Positions 35,217 through 44,104 of a stretch of DNA of 50,012 bases are shown one piece after another. The stretch is from an uncultured Luminiphilus sp. GTDB taxonomy: Bacteria > Pseudomonadota > Gammaproteobacteria > Pseudomonadales > Halieaceae. How positions within the stretch are numbered: the stretch's first letter is position 1; each line of letters opens with the position of its first letter. A model generated the notes under the pieces. That model ran no database searches and was not told the DNA's origin. It worked only from the letters and a program-made list of their open reading frames with translations. The stretch covers positions 1 through 50,012 of the forward strand of contig CALKDK010000017.1 of the NCBI GenBank assembly GCA_938084055.1. Direction: 5' to 3'. The position numbers were made by a program, and so were the translations under genes.

Positions 35217-36452
35217 ATGTCTTTCTCCCGTGAAATGATCATCCGCTACACCTTCCGTGGCAGGCGCCGGGGTTTTTCAAGGATTGTGGCACGGGCATCC
35301 ATGCTGGGAATGGTGTTGGGTGTTGCTAGCCTCATCACCGTGCTCTCTGTAATGAACGGTTTTGCCGGAGAGCTGCGAACCCGCATCCTTTCGCTGGTAC
35401 CCCATGTCAAGGTGGTAGCCCGTGAGGGTACCCTTGAAAATTGGTCTGTTCTGGCTGCTGAAGTGGCGCAGCTACCGGGGGTTTTAGCGGCCGCGCCTTT
35501 CCTTGAAGACACGGTTTTGCTGCAGTCCTGGTCCCGACGGCAGGGGAGCCTGATGACGGGGATAATCCCTGCAATGCAGCGAGGCGTGAGTGATCTGCAT
35601 GGGCGGGTGGTGTTTGGTGATCTGGATCATATTGTGAGCAGGCCATTCAGCATTGCCCTCGGCAGCGCCCTCGCCAGACAGTTGGGCGTAGGTGTGGGAG
35701 ATACGGTCGACGTCGTGTTGCCCACGCTTTCGGTGACACCATTGGGGGTGTTTCCTAGAACACGAAAATTGACAATCGTGGCAGAGTTTGAAGTCGGGTC
35801 CAGCCTGGACGCGCTTCAGTCCTACGTTGGCTTCGATACAGCCCGGCGCCTTTTTGCCCGTCCCGGTGCCGATGGTTTGCAGTTGGATGTTGGCGAGCCC
35901 GATAGGGTGGTTAGCGTGGTTCCCAGGCTACGCCAAGCGCTGGGAGCGGACGTGGTGGTTAAAGACTGGAGAGCCTCCCAGGGAAGCCTGTTTGCCGCGG
36001 TGCGAATGGAAAAAATCATGGTCGGCGTATTGCTGCTTGCGGTCATTGCCGTGGCAGCTTTCAACATTGTTTCGACCCTGACAATGTCGGTTACTGAAAA
36101 ATCCCGCGATATTGCGGTGCTGCGTGTTATGGGTGTTACCGGATCGGAAATAATGGTTCTGTTTATGGGTCATGGCCTGCTCATTGGCTTGGTAGGCATC
36201 GTGATTGGTGCGGCACTTGGCGTACTGTTATCCATCAGTATTGCGGATCTGGCCGCGGCCATTGAGCAGGTGACCGGGGCCACGTTATTTGATCCCTCCG
36301 TGTATTACATTGGGCGTCTCCCCTCAGAGCTTCAGTGGGGCGATGTCATCGTGACGACCGGGCTGGCAGTGCTGTTAAGCATGTTGGCAACGGTCTACCC
36401 TGCCTGGCGCGCTTCACGAATCTCACCGGTGGAGGTATTAAACAATGGCTGA
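35217..36452 (+). CDS. lolC: Lipoprotein-releasing ABC transporter permease LolC
   Basis: This 411-residue subunit of the LolCDE complex extracts mature lipoproteins from the inner membrane and hands them to LolA. It has the FtsX/MacB fold: one N-terminal span with VLSVMNGFAGELRTRIL, a large periplasmic domain (about 50-260), and three C-terminal spans, ending in VYPAWRASRISPVEVL. ATG 35217 (MSFSREMIIRYTFRG) with GGTGGGTGGGG upstream is chosen; the longer open frame overlaps nqrM. The LolC/LolE distinction follows gene order. Confidence 0.93.
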   Translation: MSFSREMIIRYTFRGRRRGFSRIVARASMLGMVLGVASLITVLSVMNGFAGELRTRILSLVPHVKVVAREGTLENWSVLAAEVAQLPGVLAAAPFLEDTVLLQSWSRRQGSLMTGIIPAMQRGVSDLHGRVVFGDLDHIVSRPFSIALGSALARQLGVGVGDTVDVVLPTLSVTPLGVFPRTRKLTIVAEFEVGSSLDALQSYVGFDTARRLFARPGADGLQLDVGEPDRVVSVVPRLRQALGADVVVKDWRASQGSLFAAVRMEKIMVGVLLLAVIAVAAFNIVSTLTMSVTEKSRDIAVLRVMGVTGSEIMVLFMGHGLLIGLVGIVIGAALGVLLSISIADLAAAIEQVTGATLFDPSVYYIGRLPSELQWGDVIVTTGLAVLLSMLATVYPAWRASRISPVEVLNNG

Positions 36453-37137
36453 CGCGGTCCTCAGTTGTTCAGGATTGGTGAAGACCTATGAGGACGGTTC
36501 CCGCTCGGTAGAGGTTCTGCGGGGTGTCGATCTTGATTTGTCAGTGGGTGAGCGCATCGCGATTGTCGGGCGTTCGGGGTCGGGCAAGTCAACGCTTCTC
36601 AATTTGCTGGGCGGACTCGATGTGCCCAGCCGTGGCGAGATTTTCGTATCCAATGTCTCCATGAGCACCATGGATGAGCGATCGCGTAGTCGATGGCGCA
36701 ATCGGCATCTCGGCTTTGTTTTTCAGTTCCATCACCTGCTGCCGGAATTTACGGCACAGGAAGCGGTGGCCATGCCCCTGCGCATTGCAGGAAAGAGCCG
36801 GGCGATTGCCAAAGCGCGCGCGGAGGAGTTGCTCAGTGCGGTCGGTTTAAGTGATCGGGCCGAGCACAAACCCTCGGCGCTGAGCGGTGGTGAACGGCAA
36901 CGCGTGGCCATAGCGAGGGCCCTTGCCAATCGTCCCAGCTGTGTGCTGATGGACGAGCCCACCGGCAATCTCGATCCTGAGTCTGCAGAACGTGTACTGG
37001 CGCTGATCACCGCCATCGACAATGGCGATACGGCGTTTGTGGTGGTTACCCATGACCCTGCCATTGCGTCAAAAATGGACCGACAACTGCAGCTCGAGGC
37101 GGGGCGTCTTACGGCGTTACAGCATGGTTTGGCGTGA
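36445..37137 (+). CDS. lolD: Lipoprotein-releasing system ATPase LolD
   Basis: This 230-residue ABC ATPase powers LolCE. Walker A is GRSGSGKSTLLN (about residues 39-50), the Q-loop region is FVFQFHHLLPEFTA with LolD-typical residues, the signature is LSGGERQRVAIARAL, Walker B is VLMDEPTGNLD, and the H-loop is VVVTHD. It starts eight bases inside lolC and ends fourteen bases inside lolE, so all three are coupled and made in proportion. Confidence 0.96.
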   Translation: MADAVLSCSGLVKTYEDGSRSVEVLRGVDLDLSVGERIAIVGRSGSGKSTLLNLLGGLDVPSRGEIFVSNVSMSTMDERSRSRWRNRHLGFVFQFHHLLPEFTAQEAVAMPLRIAGKSRAIAKARAEELLSAVGLSDRAEHKPSALSGGERQRVAIARALANRPSCVLMDEPTGNLDPESAERVLALITAIDNGDTAFVVVTHDPAIASKMDRQLQLEAGRLTALQHGLA

Positions 37138-38347
37138 CCGTCTGGACCTGGCACGCAGACAGGTTCTCGATCGAGGACGGGGTCTGTCGGGATTCCTGTC
37201 TCGCCTGTCCGTGGTGGGGCTCGCTCTGGCGGTGGCTGTACTACTCGCGGTCCTAGCGGTGATGAACGGTTTTGAGCGAGAGATGCGCGAGCGCATATTG
37301 GGTGTTGTACCCCATGTCAGTATTCAGGGATTTGCAGATTTGGCGGCCTGGCGCGAGATACAGGCAGATGTGCTGACGGTTCCGGGCGTACGGGAGACCG
37401 CCCTGTTCCATAAACGTGATTTGCTGGCCATCCGTGGTGCCAGAGTCGACGCGGCATCGTTGCTGGGTATCGAGCCTGTAACCTGGTCGCGATGGAAACC
37501 CTGGTCCACCGTTGCGGTGGAGCGGCTCGGGCCCGGGGAGGTCGTGCTGGGTGCGGGGCTGGCCGATAGGCTGGCGGTGGACGTAGGCGACTCCCTGAGG
37601 GTTGTTGTGCCGGAAAACACCTTTGAGAATAGTTCCATCCCAACCACGAAAGTACTGAGCGTGGTCGCACTTATAGCCTCGGGAACTGAACTCGATGAGA
37701 CCTTGATGCTGGCAGATTTTTCATACAGTGCGGGCATGCTGGGCGATGATGTCACGGCAACCGGAGTGGCTGTTCAGTTAGTACAGCTGTTCGATGCGCC
37801 ACGCCGCCGCTGGGAGTTCAGGCAGCAATTGCCCCCATCTTTTTATGTGACGGATTGGACCGTCCGGCATGGGAATCTCTACGCAGCGATACGGCTGTCC
37901 CGGGATTTGGTGATGCTGCTGCTTTTTTCCATTATCGCGGTGGCCGCTTTCAATGTTGTCTCATCCCTCGTGTTGGTCGTGACTGATCGCAGGGGATTCA
38001 TCGCCATGCTTCAGACCCTGGGCGCTACACAGTCCGATATCCTGTGGATCTTTTTGCTTCAGGGCGGTCTGATCGGCGTACTGGGCGCCACAATGGGCGT
38101 GGTGTTGGGTTGGACCCTGTCCGCCTTGCTGCCGATCCTGGCCACAGGGATTGAGGGGTTGCTTGGGACCCAGCTGTTGAACACCGATGTCTATCCCCTG
38201 AGCTTTTTACCCGTCGACGCAAGGGCGGTCGATGCACTGTGGTTGTGGTCCGTATCGGTGGGTCTTTGCCTGCTCGCAGCGGTGCTACCTGCCCGGCGTG
38301 CAATGCGTGTTCCTGTGGCTACTGCCCTTGCCAGCAATCAGGGGTGA
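37124..38347 (+). CDS. lolE: Lipoprotein-releasing ABC transporter permease LolE
   Basis: This 407-residue second membrane subunit of LolCDE is homologous to LolC with the same plan: an N-terminal span leading into LAVMNGFEREMRERIL, a periplasmic domain, and three C-terminal spans (about 268-290, 318-345 and 372-395). It ends with VLPARRAMRVPVATAL. ATG 37124 lies inside the end of lolD and gives the expected start MVWRDRLDLARRQV. The last ten bases overlap the convergent DUF2062 gene. Two different permeases point to the LolCDE rather than the LolFD type of transporter. Confidence 0.92.
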   Translation: MVWRDRLDLARRQVLDRGRGLSGFLSRLSVVGLALAVAVLLAVLAVMNGFEREMRERILGVVPHVSIQGFADLAAWREIQADVLTVPGVRETALFHKRDLLAIRGARVDAASLLGIEPVTWSRWKPWSTVAVERLGPGEVVLGAGLADRLAVDVGDSLRVVVPENTFENSSIPTTKVLSVVALIASGTELDETLMLADFSYSAGMLGDDVTATGVAVQLVQLFDAPRRRWEFRQQLPPSFYVTDWTVRHGNLYAAIRLSRDLVMLLLFSIIAVAAFNVVSSLVLVVTDRRGFIAMLQTLGATQSDILWIFLLQGGLIGVLGATMGVVLGWTLSALLPILATGIEGLLGTQLLNTDVYPLSFLPVDARAVDALWLWSVSVGLCLLAAVLPARRAMRVPVATALASNQG

Positions 38348-38874
38348 TTATTCTCCCCGCGTGCTCTTCTCGTAGCGCGATTTTGCCAGGCGCTGCTAAC
38401 CCGCCAGCGCCACAGTACGTCAATGGTGATGTAACCGAGTACCCCGGCGATAACCCCGATAACAAAGCACCCCAGTAGAAAGGGCTGCCAGATATCCCCG
38501 AGGCGCTGGGTCAGCCAGCTCCAGCTAATTTCAAATTCAATAGCCTGTAGTGGCGTAGCCAAAATGAAGGCGCCCAGTTCATAGGCCGCGTAATAAATGA
38601 CGGGCATGGTCAACGGGTTGGTAACAAAGATCAGGCTGATGCTGAGGGGTAGGTTGGCCCGTAGCCGGACTGCAGCGAAGGCAGCGACGAAGACCTGCCC
38701 TGGCGCCGGTACCATCGCGCAGAACAGGCCGATTGCAAAGGCCATGGCCGTTGAGTGGCGATTGATGTGCCAGAGATTGGGCTCGTAAACCCAGTCACCG
38801 AGAATGCGCAAAGAGCGCACTTCCCTGAGCTTTTGCTGGGAGGGTGCAAACCGCTGGAAGATCTTACGTGCCAT
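38338..38874 (-). CDS. DUF2062 domain-containing protein
   Basis: This 178-residue inner-membrane protein begins with a basic cytoplasmic part (MARKIFQRFAPSQQKLREVR). DUF2062 features follow: NRHSTAMAFAIGLFCAMVPAPGQ, a hydrophobic stretch NLPLSISLIFVTNPLTMPVIYYAAYELG, and a final span (QPFLLGCFVIGVIAGVLGYI). Function is unknown. The same gene lies between lolE and comEC in Pseudomonas, as I recall. It is divergent from comEC and overlaps lolE tail to tail. Confidence 0.88.
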   Translation of the reverse strand: MARKIFQRFAPSQQKLREVRSLRILGDWVYEPNLWHINRHSTAMAFAIGLFCAMVPAPGQVFVAAFAAVRLRANLPLSISLIFVTNPLTMPVIYYAAYELGAFILATPLQAIEFEISWSWLTQRLGDIWQPFLLGCFVIGVIAGVLGYITIDVLWRWRVSSAWQNRATRRARGENNHP

Positions 38875-39001
38875 CGATACAGAGATTCATCAGGGATTGG
38901 GAATCTACTAACCCGATCAATTACTGCCATCTGGTGCCAGCGTTGTCGGCGCGGGCAACCCAGAATGATTCACTGCTCGGCTATGTTTATGTGCACCGAG
39001 T

Positions 39002-41197
39002 ATGCCGATTTTTACCTGGATGAACCACAGGAATGCGGTGGACAAATGCCACTTCCCCCCATTCTTTTATTTGCCGGCCCTGCTCCTGCCGCTGCTGATG
39101 CCCTGGTCCTGGGGTGCCTTGCTAATCCTCCCCGTCGCGGCGGTACTTGGCTGCTCCGGCAGGCGACGGCTGGCCTGGTACGTCGGCCTTGGAGGGTGTC
39201 TGGCACTCCATTGGGGTATCGAGTGGGCGAGCTGGAGCATACCACCTGCATGCCACCGCAGTGAGGTCAGCCTGACCGGTGAGGTGGTGTCGCTACCCCG
39301 GGTCGTTATTACCCATCGGGGTGGTGAGGGGCAGTATTTTCTTATCAAATTGACGGGCAGTGGTATCGAGGGATGTGGCAAGCCCGCTCGGCTCGCTGTC
39401 TACCTTGATGAAGACATTAATGTTGTAGAGATAGGCCATGCCCTTCGGTTACGCGGTCGGCTGTATCCGCCTCCGGGGCAATGGAGCCCCGGGGCGATTC
39501 CCGATCAGGCGCGTTGGCTGGCGTGGCGACTGCATGGACGACTTGTGGTCACCCAGCTAACTATTCTTGACCGCCCCGCAGGGGCACTGCCTGAACTGCG
39601 CAAGCGATTGGCGGACCGACTTGCCGGGCTTGGGGGGCCAGAGCGGTCCATTGGGCTCCTGGAAGCGCTGGTGCTGGGGCAGGGGCGCGCTATTCCTCCG
39701 GACGACTGGGAGCGGTTCAGACGGCTTGGGATTACCCACGCTTTTGTTGTCAGCGGTCTACACCTGGGGATGGTGTTTGTTGGGGCGTGGTGGTTGGCCC
39801 GCCGCTGTCTCGTGGCCTGCTGGCCCCAGGGGGTCGGCCGTCGGGATTGGGCGGTACTTCCAGCATCAATGGTAGCGCTGGGTTACGCAGGGCTGGCGGG
39901 ATTTTCCCTACCCACGCAGCGGGCTCTGATCATGATCTTACTGACTTCTGTCCTGCGCGTTGGGGGCTGGAGGACACCGTCCTGGCGCCTACTGGCGGTC
40001 GCTGGGTCACTCATACTCAGCAACGATTACTTTGCAATTCTTGGTAGCAGCTTCTGGCTCAGTATCGTGGCGACAGGGGTGCTGCTTTTTACAGCAACGG
40101 TGCTCAACCCAAAAATCGGGTTATCCTCCTCGAGTTGGCTCGGGAGAGCCCTGGTGACACAGGTCGTCATCCTGTTTTTCATGATGCCCGTAACGCTGTT
40201 CTGGTTTGGTGAGGTGTCGCTGGCAGCTGTCATCACCAATCTGCTTATCGTGCCCTTGGTCAGCGTTATACTCATTCCGCTGGCGCTCATGGGCACGCTT
40301 TGGGGGGTCATAGGCGGCGCAACCGGTAATCCACCCTGGGCAATGGCGCAGTTTGTTGCCACCGGCGCATTGCGGACCATTGAGATCTTCGATCAACGTT
40401 TGCCCGACTGGGCCCTTATTCGATCGCCATTGCCACATCTGACGGGCTCCCGCCAGCCGGTACTGGCGGTCCTGGATGTTGGACAGGGGTTGGCCGTGGT
40501 ATCCCATATTGGGGATCAGGTGTGGGTCTATGACACGGGGGATGCGCCACCCCAGGGCCGAAGCCAGGCTGACAAGATCCTGACGCCCTTCCTCAGAGAC
40601 CGTGGCGTCGATCACGTCGCCATCCAGATCGTCAGTCACCCCGACCGGGATCATGCCGGGGGTATGGAAGACCTGGCGCGTGCCGTAGCCATTGAGCGGC
40701 GGGTGGGTTTCGGGGGCGAGCCCTGTCGGGCGGGACAGGTGCTTTACGATCACGACGACGTGACCCTGACACTTCTCAATGGGCCCGGCGAGAATAACAA
40801 CAGCTCCTGTGTGATACGTTGGCGGTATCGGGACAGGACGGTGCTGGTCACCGGTGATATTGATGCCGACAGGGAACGGGCGCTGGTTCGCTATTGGCGC
40901 GAAAAGCTTCGGGCCGATGTTTTGGTGACCGCCCACCACGGCAGCAATACATCGACGACCCTGGCCTTTCTTAAATGGGTTGATCCGAAGGTGGCTTTGA
41001 TCAGTTCAGCACGTGCGAATCGCTTTGGTCACCCCCATCCCGCGGTACTCGAGCGGCTGGGAAAAAGAGGCGTCGATATACTCAATACAGCGTCACATGG
41101 CGCGCTCATGTTCTTCCCGGAGGACAATAGGGCCGAAATTCGAGCGCTGCGTAGTGGCAATATTCCCTATTGGCTACAACTACACGAGCTGCGGTGA
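39002..41197 (+). CDS. comEC: DNA internalization-related competence protein ComEC/Rec2
   Basis: This 731-residue protein forms the inner-membrane channel for single-stranded DNA during natural transformation. N-terminal spans and the OB-like periplasmic domain (SLTGEVVSLPRVVITHRGGEG) lead into the competence channel domain, with EALVLGQGRAIPPDDWERFRRLG-type motif at about 220-245 and THAFVVSGLHLGMVF. The C-terminal metallo-beta-lactamase-like domain starts near 486 (LDVGQGLAVV) and has SHPDRDHAGG near 545 and TAHHGSNTS near 645, the probable nuclease metal sites. It suggests, but does not prove, competence. ATG 39002 is the only good start, without a strong ribosome site. Confidence 0.93.
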   Translation: MPIFTWMNHRNAVDKCHFPPFFYLPALLLPLLMPWSWGALLILPVAAVLGCSGRRRLAWYVGLGGCLALHWGIEWASWSIPPACHRSEVSLTGEVVSLPRVVITHRGGEGQYFLIKLTGSGIEGCGKPARLAVYLDEDINVVEIGHALRLRGRLYPPPGQWSPGAIPDQARWLAWRLHGRLVVTQLTILDRPAGALPELRKRLADRLAGLGGPERSIGLLEALVLGQGRAIPPDDWERFRRLGITHAFVVSGLHLGMVFVGAWWLARRCLVACWPQGVGRRDWAVLPASMVALGYAGLAGFSLPTQRALIMILLTSVLRVGGWRTPSWRLLAVAGSLILSNDYFAILGSSFWLSIVATGVLLFTATVLNPKIGLSSSSWLGRALVTQVVILFFMMPVTLFWFGEVSLAAVITNLLIVPLVSVILIPLALMGTLWGVIGGATGNPPWAMAQFVATGALRTIEIFDQRLPDWALIRSPLPHLTGSRQPVLAVLDVGQGLAVVSHIGDQVWVYDTGDAPPQGRSQADKILTPFLRDRGVDHVAIQIVSHPDRDHAGGMEDLARAVAIERRVGFGGEPCRAGQVLYDHDDVTLTLLNGPGENNNSSCVIRWRYRDRTVLVTGDIDADRERALVRYWREKLRADVLVTAHHGSNTSTTLAFLKWVDPKVALISSARANRFGHPHPAVLERLGKRGVDILNTASHGALMFFPEDNRAEIRALRSGNIPYWLQLHELR

Positions 41198-41242
41198 CGT
41201 GAGTGCCGCAGGTATACTGTGCGTCTGTTGGAGGACGTTAAT

Positions 41243-41866
41243 TTGCTGAATCTTCTTGCCGCTGGCGGCTGGGTGATGCCCGTGATCGTACTGTGCTCGG
41301 TCATTGCCCTTGCTATTTCGATTGAGCGGTCTGTGGCGCTCAATCCCACGCGCATTGCTCCGCCCCATCTGCTCGCCAATGTCTGGAAGCAACTGAAGGC
41401 GGGTGAGCTCGATGCTCAGCGCCTGAAAGCCCTGAGGCAGGGATCACCGCTGGGTGTGATTCTTGCCGCAGGTCTTGCCAATCGCAGCCAGGGTCGCGAT
41501 GTCATGAAGGAGAGCATACAGGAGGCGGCAGGTCACGTAGTTCATAATTTGGAGCGCTACCTGAACACCCTGGGTACGGTGGCGGCTATCGCACCCCTGC
41601 TGGGCCTTCTCGGCACCGTGGTGGGTATGATTCGCGTTTTTACCGAAATTACTATTCAGGGAACGGGTAACGCCAACGCTCTTGCAGGAGGCATTTCCGA
41701 AGCCCTGATTACCACCGCCGCGGGCCTCGTCGTGGCTATTCCATCACTGGTGATGCATCGATATTTCACGGGCAAGATAGACACCATCGTCGTGGGGCTC
41801 GAACAGGAGACCATCAAGCTTGTTGATGCCCTCCATACCGGTAAGAAAACGGAATACGATCTTTGA
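41243..41866 (+). CDS. exbB: ExbB/TolQ family proton channel subunit
   Basis: This 207-residue inner-membrane protein uses the proton gradient with ExbD to energise an envelope process. It has three spans: near the N-terminus (VMPVIVLCSVIALAISIE), then a pair at about 115-137 (LGTVAAIAPLLGLLGTVVGMI) and 155-180 (EALITTAAGLVVAIPSLVMH). TTG 41243 is chosen over GTG 41219 because GGAGG at 41230-41234 is well placed and the protein then starts MLNLLAAGGWVMP, as relatives do. TonB is not encoded nearby. Lying before msbA and lpxK, as in pseudomonads, it may serve lipid or envelope transport rather than iron uptake; that is inference. Confidence 0.88.
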   Translation: MLNLLAAGGWVMPVIVLCSVIALAISIERSVALNPTRIAPPHLLANVWKQLKAGELDAQRLKALRQGSPLGVILAAGLANRSQGRDVMKESIQEAAGHVVHNLERYLNTLGTVAAIAPLLGLLGTVVGMIRVFTEITIQGTGNANALAGGISEALITTAAGLVVAIPSLVMHRYFTGKIDTIVVGLEQETIKLVDALHTGKKTEYDL

Positions 41867-42285
41867 AATTCCGCCGACAGCGCCGTGATGACCTGTCGGT
41901 TAACCTGACACCGTTGATCGATGTTGTCTTCCTGCTCCTGATTTTTTTCATGGTGTCCACGAGCTTTACCAAAGCGACCCAGTTGGCGATCAATCTACCG
42001 GAGGCGGAAGGGCAGCCCGCCCCTGAGAGCACGACCAGACTGGAGTTGCTTATTGCTGCGGACGGGGTGTTTACACTCAACGGTAAACAGATTTCCAGTC
42101 AGCCCATCGATCTTCGCCGAGCCCTCCGTGATGAGGCCAACGGTAATCGGGATATCCCCATCACAATTGCCGCAGACGGCGCTGCGGCGCATCGCCATAT
42201 TGTGGCAGCGCTTGATGCCGCCAGTACCCTGGGTTTTCATCAGCTGACGATTGCCGCGCAGGCACCCGTGGGCACCAATGACTGA
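41863..42285 (+). CDS. exbD: ExbD/TolR family biopolymer transport protein
   Basis: This 140-residue partner of ExbB has a basic cytoplasmic start (MKFRRQRRDDLSVNLTPLID), one span containing the functional aspartate (LIDVVFLLLIFFMVSTSF), and a periplasmic domain ending LGFHQLTIAAQAP. The start is TTG 41863, overlapping the exbB stop. The end overlaps the msbA start by eight bases. Confidence 0.92.
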   Translation: MKFRRQRRDDLSVNLTPLIDVVFLLLIFFMVSTSFTKATQLAINLPEAEGQPAPESTTRLELLIAADGVFTLNGKQISSQPIDLRRALRDEANGNRDIPITIAADGAAAHRHIVAALDAASTLGFHQLTIAAQAPVGTND

Positions 42286-44104
42286 TCTGAACAAGCCGTC
42301 ATCCCGGGGCGATTGGGCGCTCTATCGCCGGCTGCTTGTTTATGTGCTCCCTTACAGCTGGGCCTTTGTGCTGAGCGTGGGCGGGTTTTTTATCTATTCG
42401 CTGGGCAGCGTACTGCTGGCAGATCTAACCCAGTTTCTCCTGGACTCCCTGGGTCAGGCCTCAGAGTTTGAGCTGGGGCTTGTGTCCACAGCGGCGAACT
42501 GGATCTGGCCCCCGGGAGACAAGTCGCCGCTGGACTACGCGCGTATTGCCGTCCCTGTTGCCGCAGTGGTGATTTCCCTGGTTCGTGCACTGGGATTTTT
42601 TGTCGGTAACTATTACATGAATGTGGTGGCACGCAGTGTTGTGCACAACCTCAGGGTGCAGCTGTTTGAAGTGATGATGAACGCGCCCCGCCGATACTAC
42701 GATGACAATGCGGGAGGGCAGTTACTCAGCAAAATCACCTTCAATGTTGAGCAGGTATCGGGCGCCGCCAGCGATGCACTGAAGGCGTTGTTGCGTGAGG
42801 GGTTAACGGTTATTGCCCTCCTTACCTATATGTTTTACCTGAACTGGCGCCTGACGCTTGTGTTTTTTGCCGTCGCCCCCGCTATCGGGCTCGTTGTTGT
42901 CATTGTTGGGCGCCACTTCAGGCGCTATAGCCGTCGAATTCAGGATTCCATGGGATCCGTGACCCAGGTCAGTGGTGAATCACTCGGAGCATTCGAGGTA
43001 CTTCGAATTTTTGCCGCATCGGGCCAGCAGATTGCGCGCTTCAAGGAAGCGAGTCGCTTCAACCGCAACCAGAGTCTTAAATTGGCCTTCGTGCAAGCCG
43101 TATCAACGCCCGTTATACAGACGCTGCTGGCCCTGGCACTGGGTGCCTTGTTTTGGTTTGCCCTGGACCCGGATCTCATGGCTGGTTTTACTGCGGGATC
43201 TCTGGTGGCCTTTATCACGGCCGCAGCACAGATGGGAAAACCGATCCGCACCCTCAGTGGTGTTCAGAGCATCGTCCAGCGCGGACTGGCAGCCGCCGAG
43301 GATATCTTTGCTCAAATCGACACGCCACCCGAGCCCGATCGGGGCACTACCCCCCTGCAACGCGCCCGGGGTGAACTGGAGATTGAACGCCTGAGTTTTC
43401 GCTACCCGGGCAGTGCCGATTTTGCCCTGGAGAACGTGTCACTGCACCTTGCCCCGGGGGAGACCGTTGCCCTGGTAGGGCGATCGGGCAGCGGGAAGTC
43501 TACATTGGTCCAATTGCTGCTGCGTTTCTACAATCCAGATCACGGAGAAATTCGCCTTGATGATCTGATCGTAGATGAATACCAGCTGACTGATTATCGA
43601 CGGCAATTTGCCGTCGTCTCCCAGTCAATCAGTCTCTTCAGCGATACCATTCGCAATAATATTGCGCTGGGCGAGACCCATGACGCCACCTATGAACAGG
43701 TACTGGCGGCTGCCAGGCAGGCGCATGCCATCGAGTTTATTGAACAGTTACCAAACGGATTGGACACGGTGCTGGGAGATGGTGGTGCCGGCCTGTCAGG
43801 GGGGCAGAAACAGCGCCTGGCGATTGCCAGGGCGCTGCTGAAAGATGCGCCCGTTCTGATCCTTGACGAGGCGACGTCCGCATTGGATACGGAGTCTGAG
43901 GCCTACATTCAGGAAGCGCTGACGGGGTTTTGTGCCAATCGCACCACGCTGGTCATTGCTCACCGGCTGTCCACCATCGAAAACGCCGATCGGGTTATCG
44001 TATTGGATGGCGGGCGGATTGTGGCCTCGGGTCCGCATCAGCAGTTGTTGGCTGAAAGCACCCTTTATGCACGACTGCACAAACAGGACTTCGAAGGGTC
44101 ATGA
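42278..44104 (+). CDS. msbA: Lipid A export ATP-binding/permease protein MsbA
   Basis: This 608-residue half-transporter flips core-lipid A across the inner membrane as a homodimer. Six spans lie in residues about 25-320. The ATPase domain begins near 365 and has Walker A GRSGSGKSTLVQLL, Q-loop FAVVSQSISLFSDTIRNNIA, signature LSGGQKQRLAIARALL, Walker B VLILDEATSALD and H-loop LVIAHRLSTIENAD. ATG 42278 (MTDLNKPSSRGDW) lies within the end of exbD. lpxK follows with ATGA overlap, the usual order for lipid A genes. Confidence 0.95.
   Translation: MTDLNKPSSRGDWALYRRLLVYVLPYSWAFVLSVGGFFIYSLGSVLLADLTQFLLDSLGQASEFELGLVSTAANWIWPPGDKSPLDYARIAVPVAAVVISLVRALGFFVGNYYMNVVARSVVHNLRVQLFEVMMNAPRRYYDDNAGGQLLSKITFNVEQVSGAASDALKALLREGLTVIALLTYMFYLNWRLTLVFFAVAPAIGLVVVIVGRHFRRYSRRIQDSMGSVTQVSGESLGAFEVLRIFAASGQQIARFKEASRFNRNQSLKLAFVQAVSTPVIQTLLALALGALFWFALDPDLMAGFTAGSLVAFITAAAQMGKPIRTLSGVQSIVQRGLAAAEDIFAQIDTPPEPDRGTTPLQRARGELEIERLSFRYPGSADFALENVSLHLAPGETVALVGRSGSGKSTLVQLLLRFYNPDHGEIRLDDLIVDEYQLTDYRRQFAVVSQSISLFSDTIRNNIALGETHDATYEQVLAAARQAHAIEFIEQLPNGLDTVLGDGGAGLSGGQKQRLAIARALLKDAPVLILDEATSALDTESEAYIQEALTGFCANRTTLVIAHRLSTIENADRVIVLDGGRIVASGPHQQLLAESTLYARLHKQDFEGS

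Noticed and set aside
38755-39264. 169-residue frame overlapping the comEC start
   Set aside because: It crosses the DUF2062-comEC gap and then runs out of frame inside comEC; no family features.
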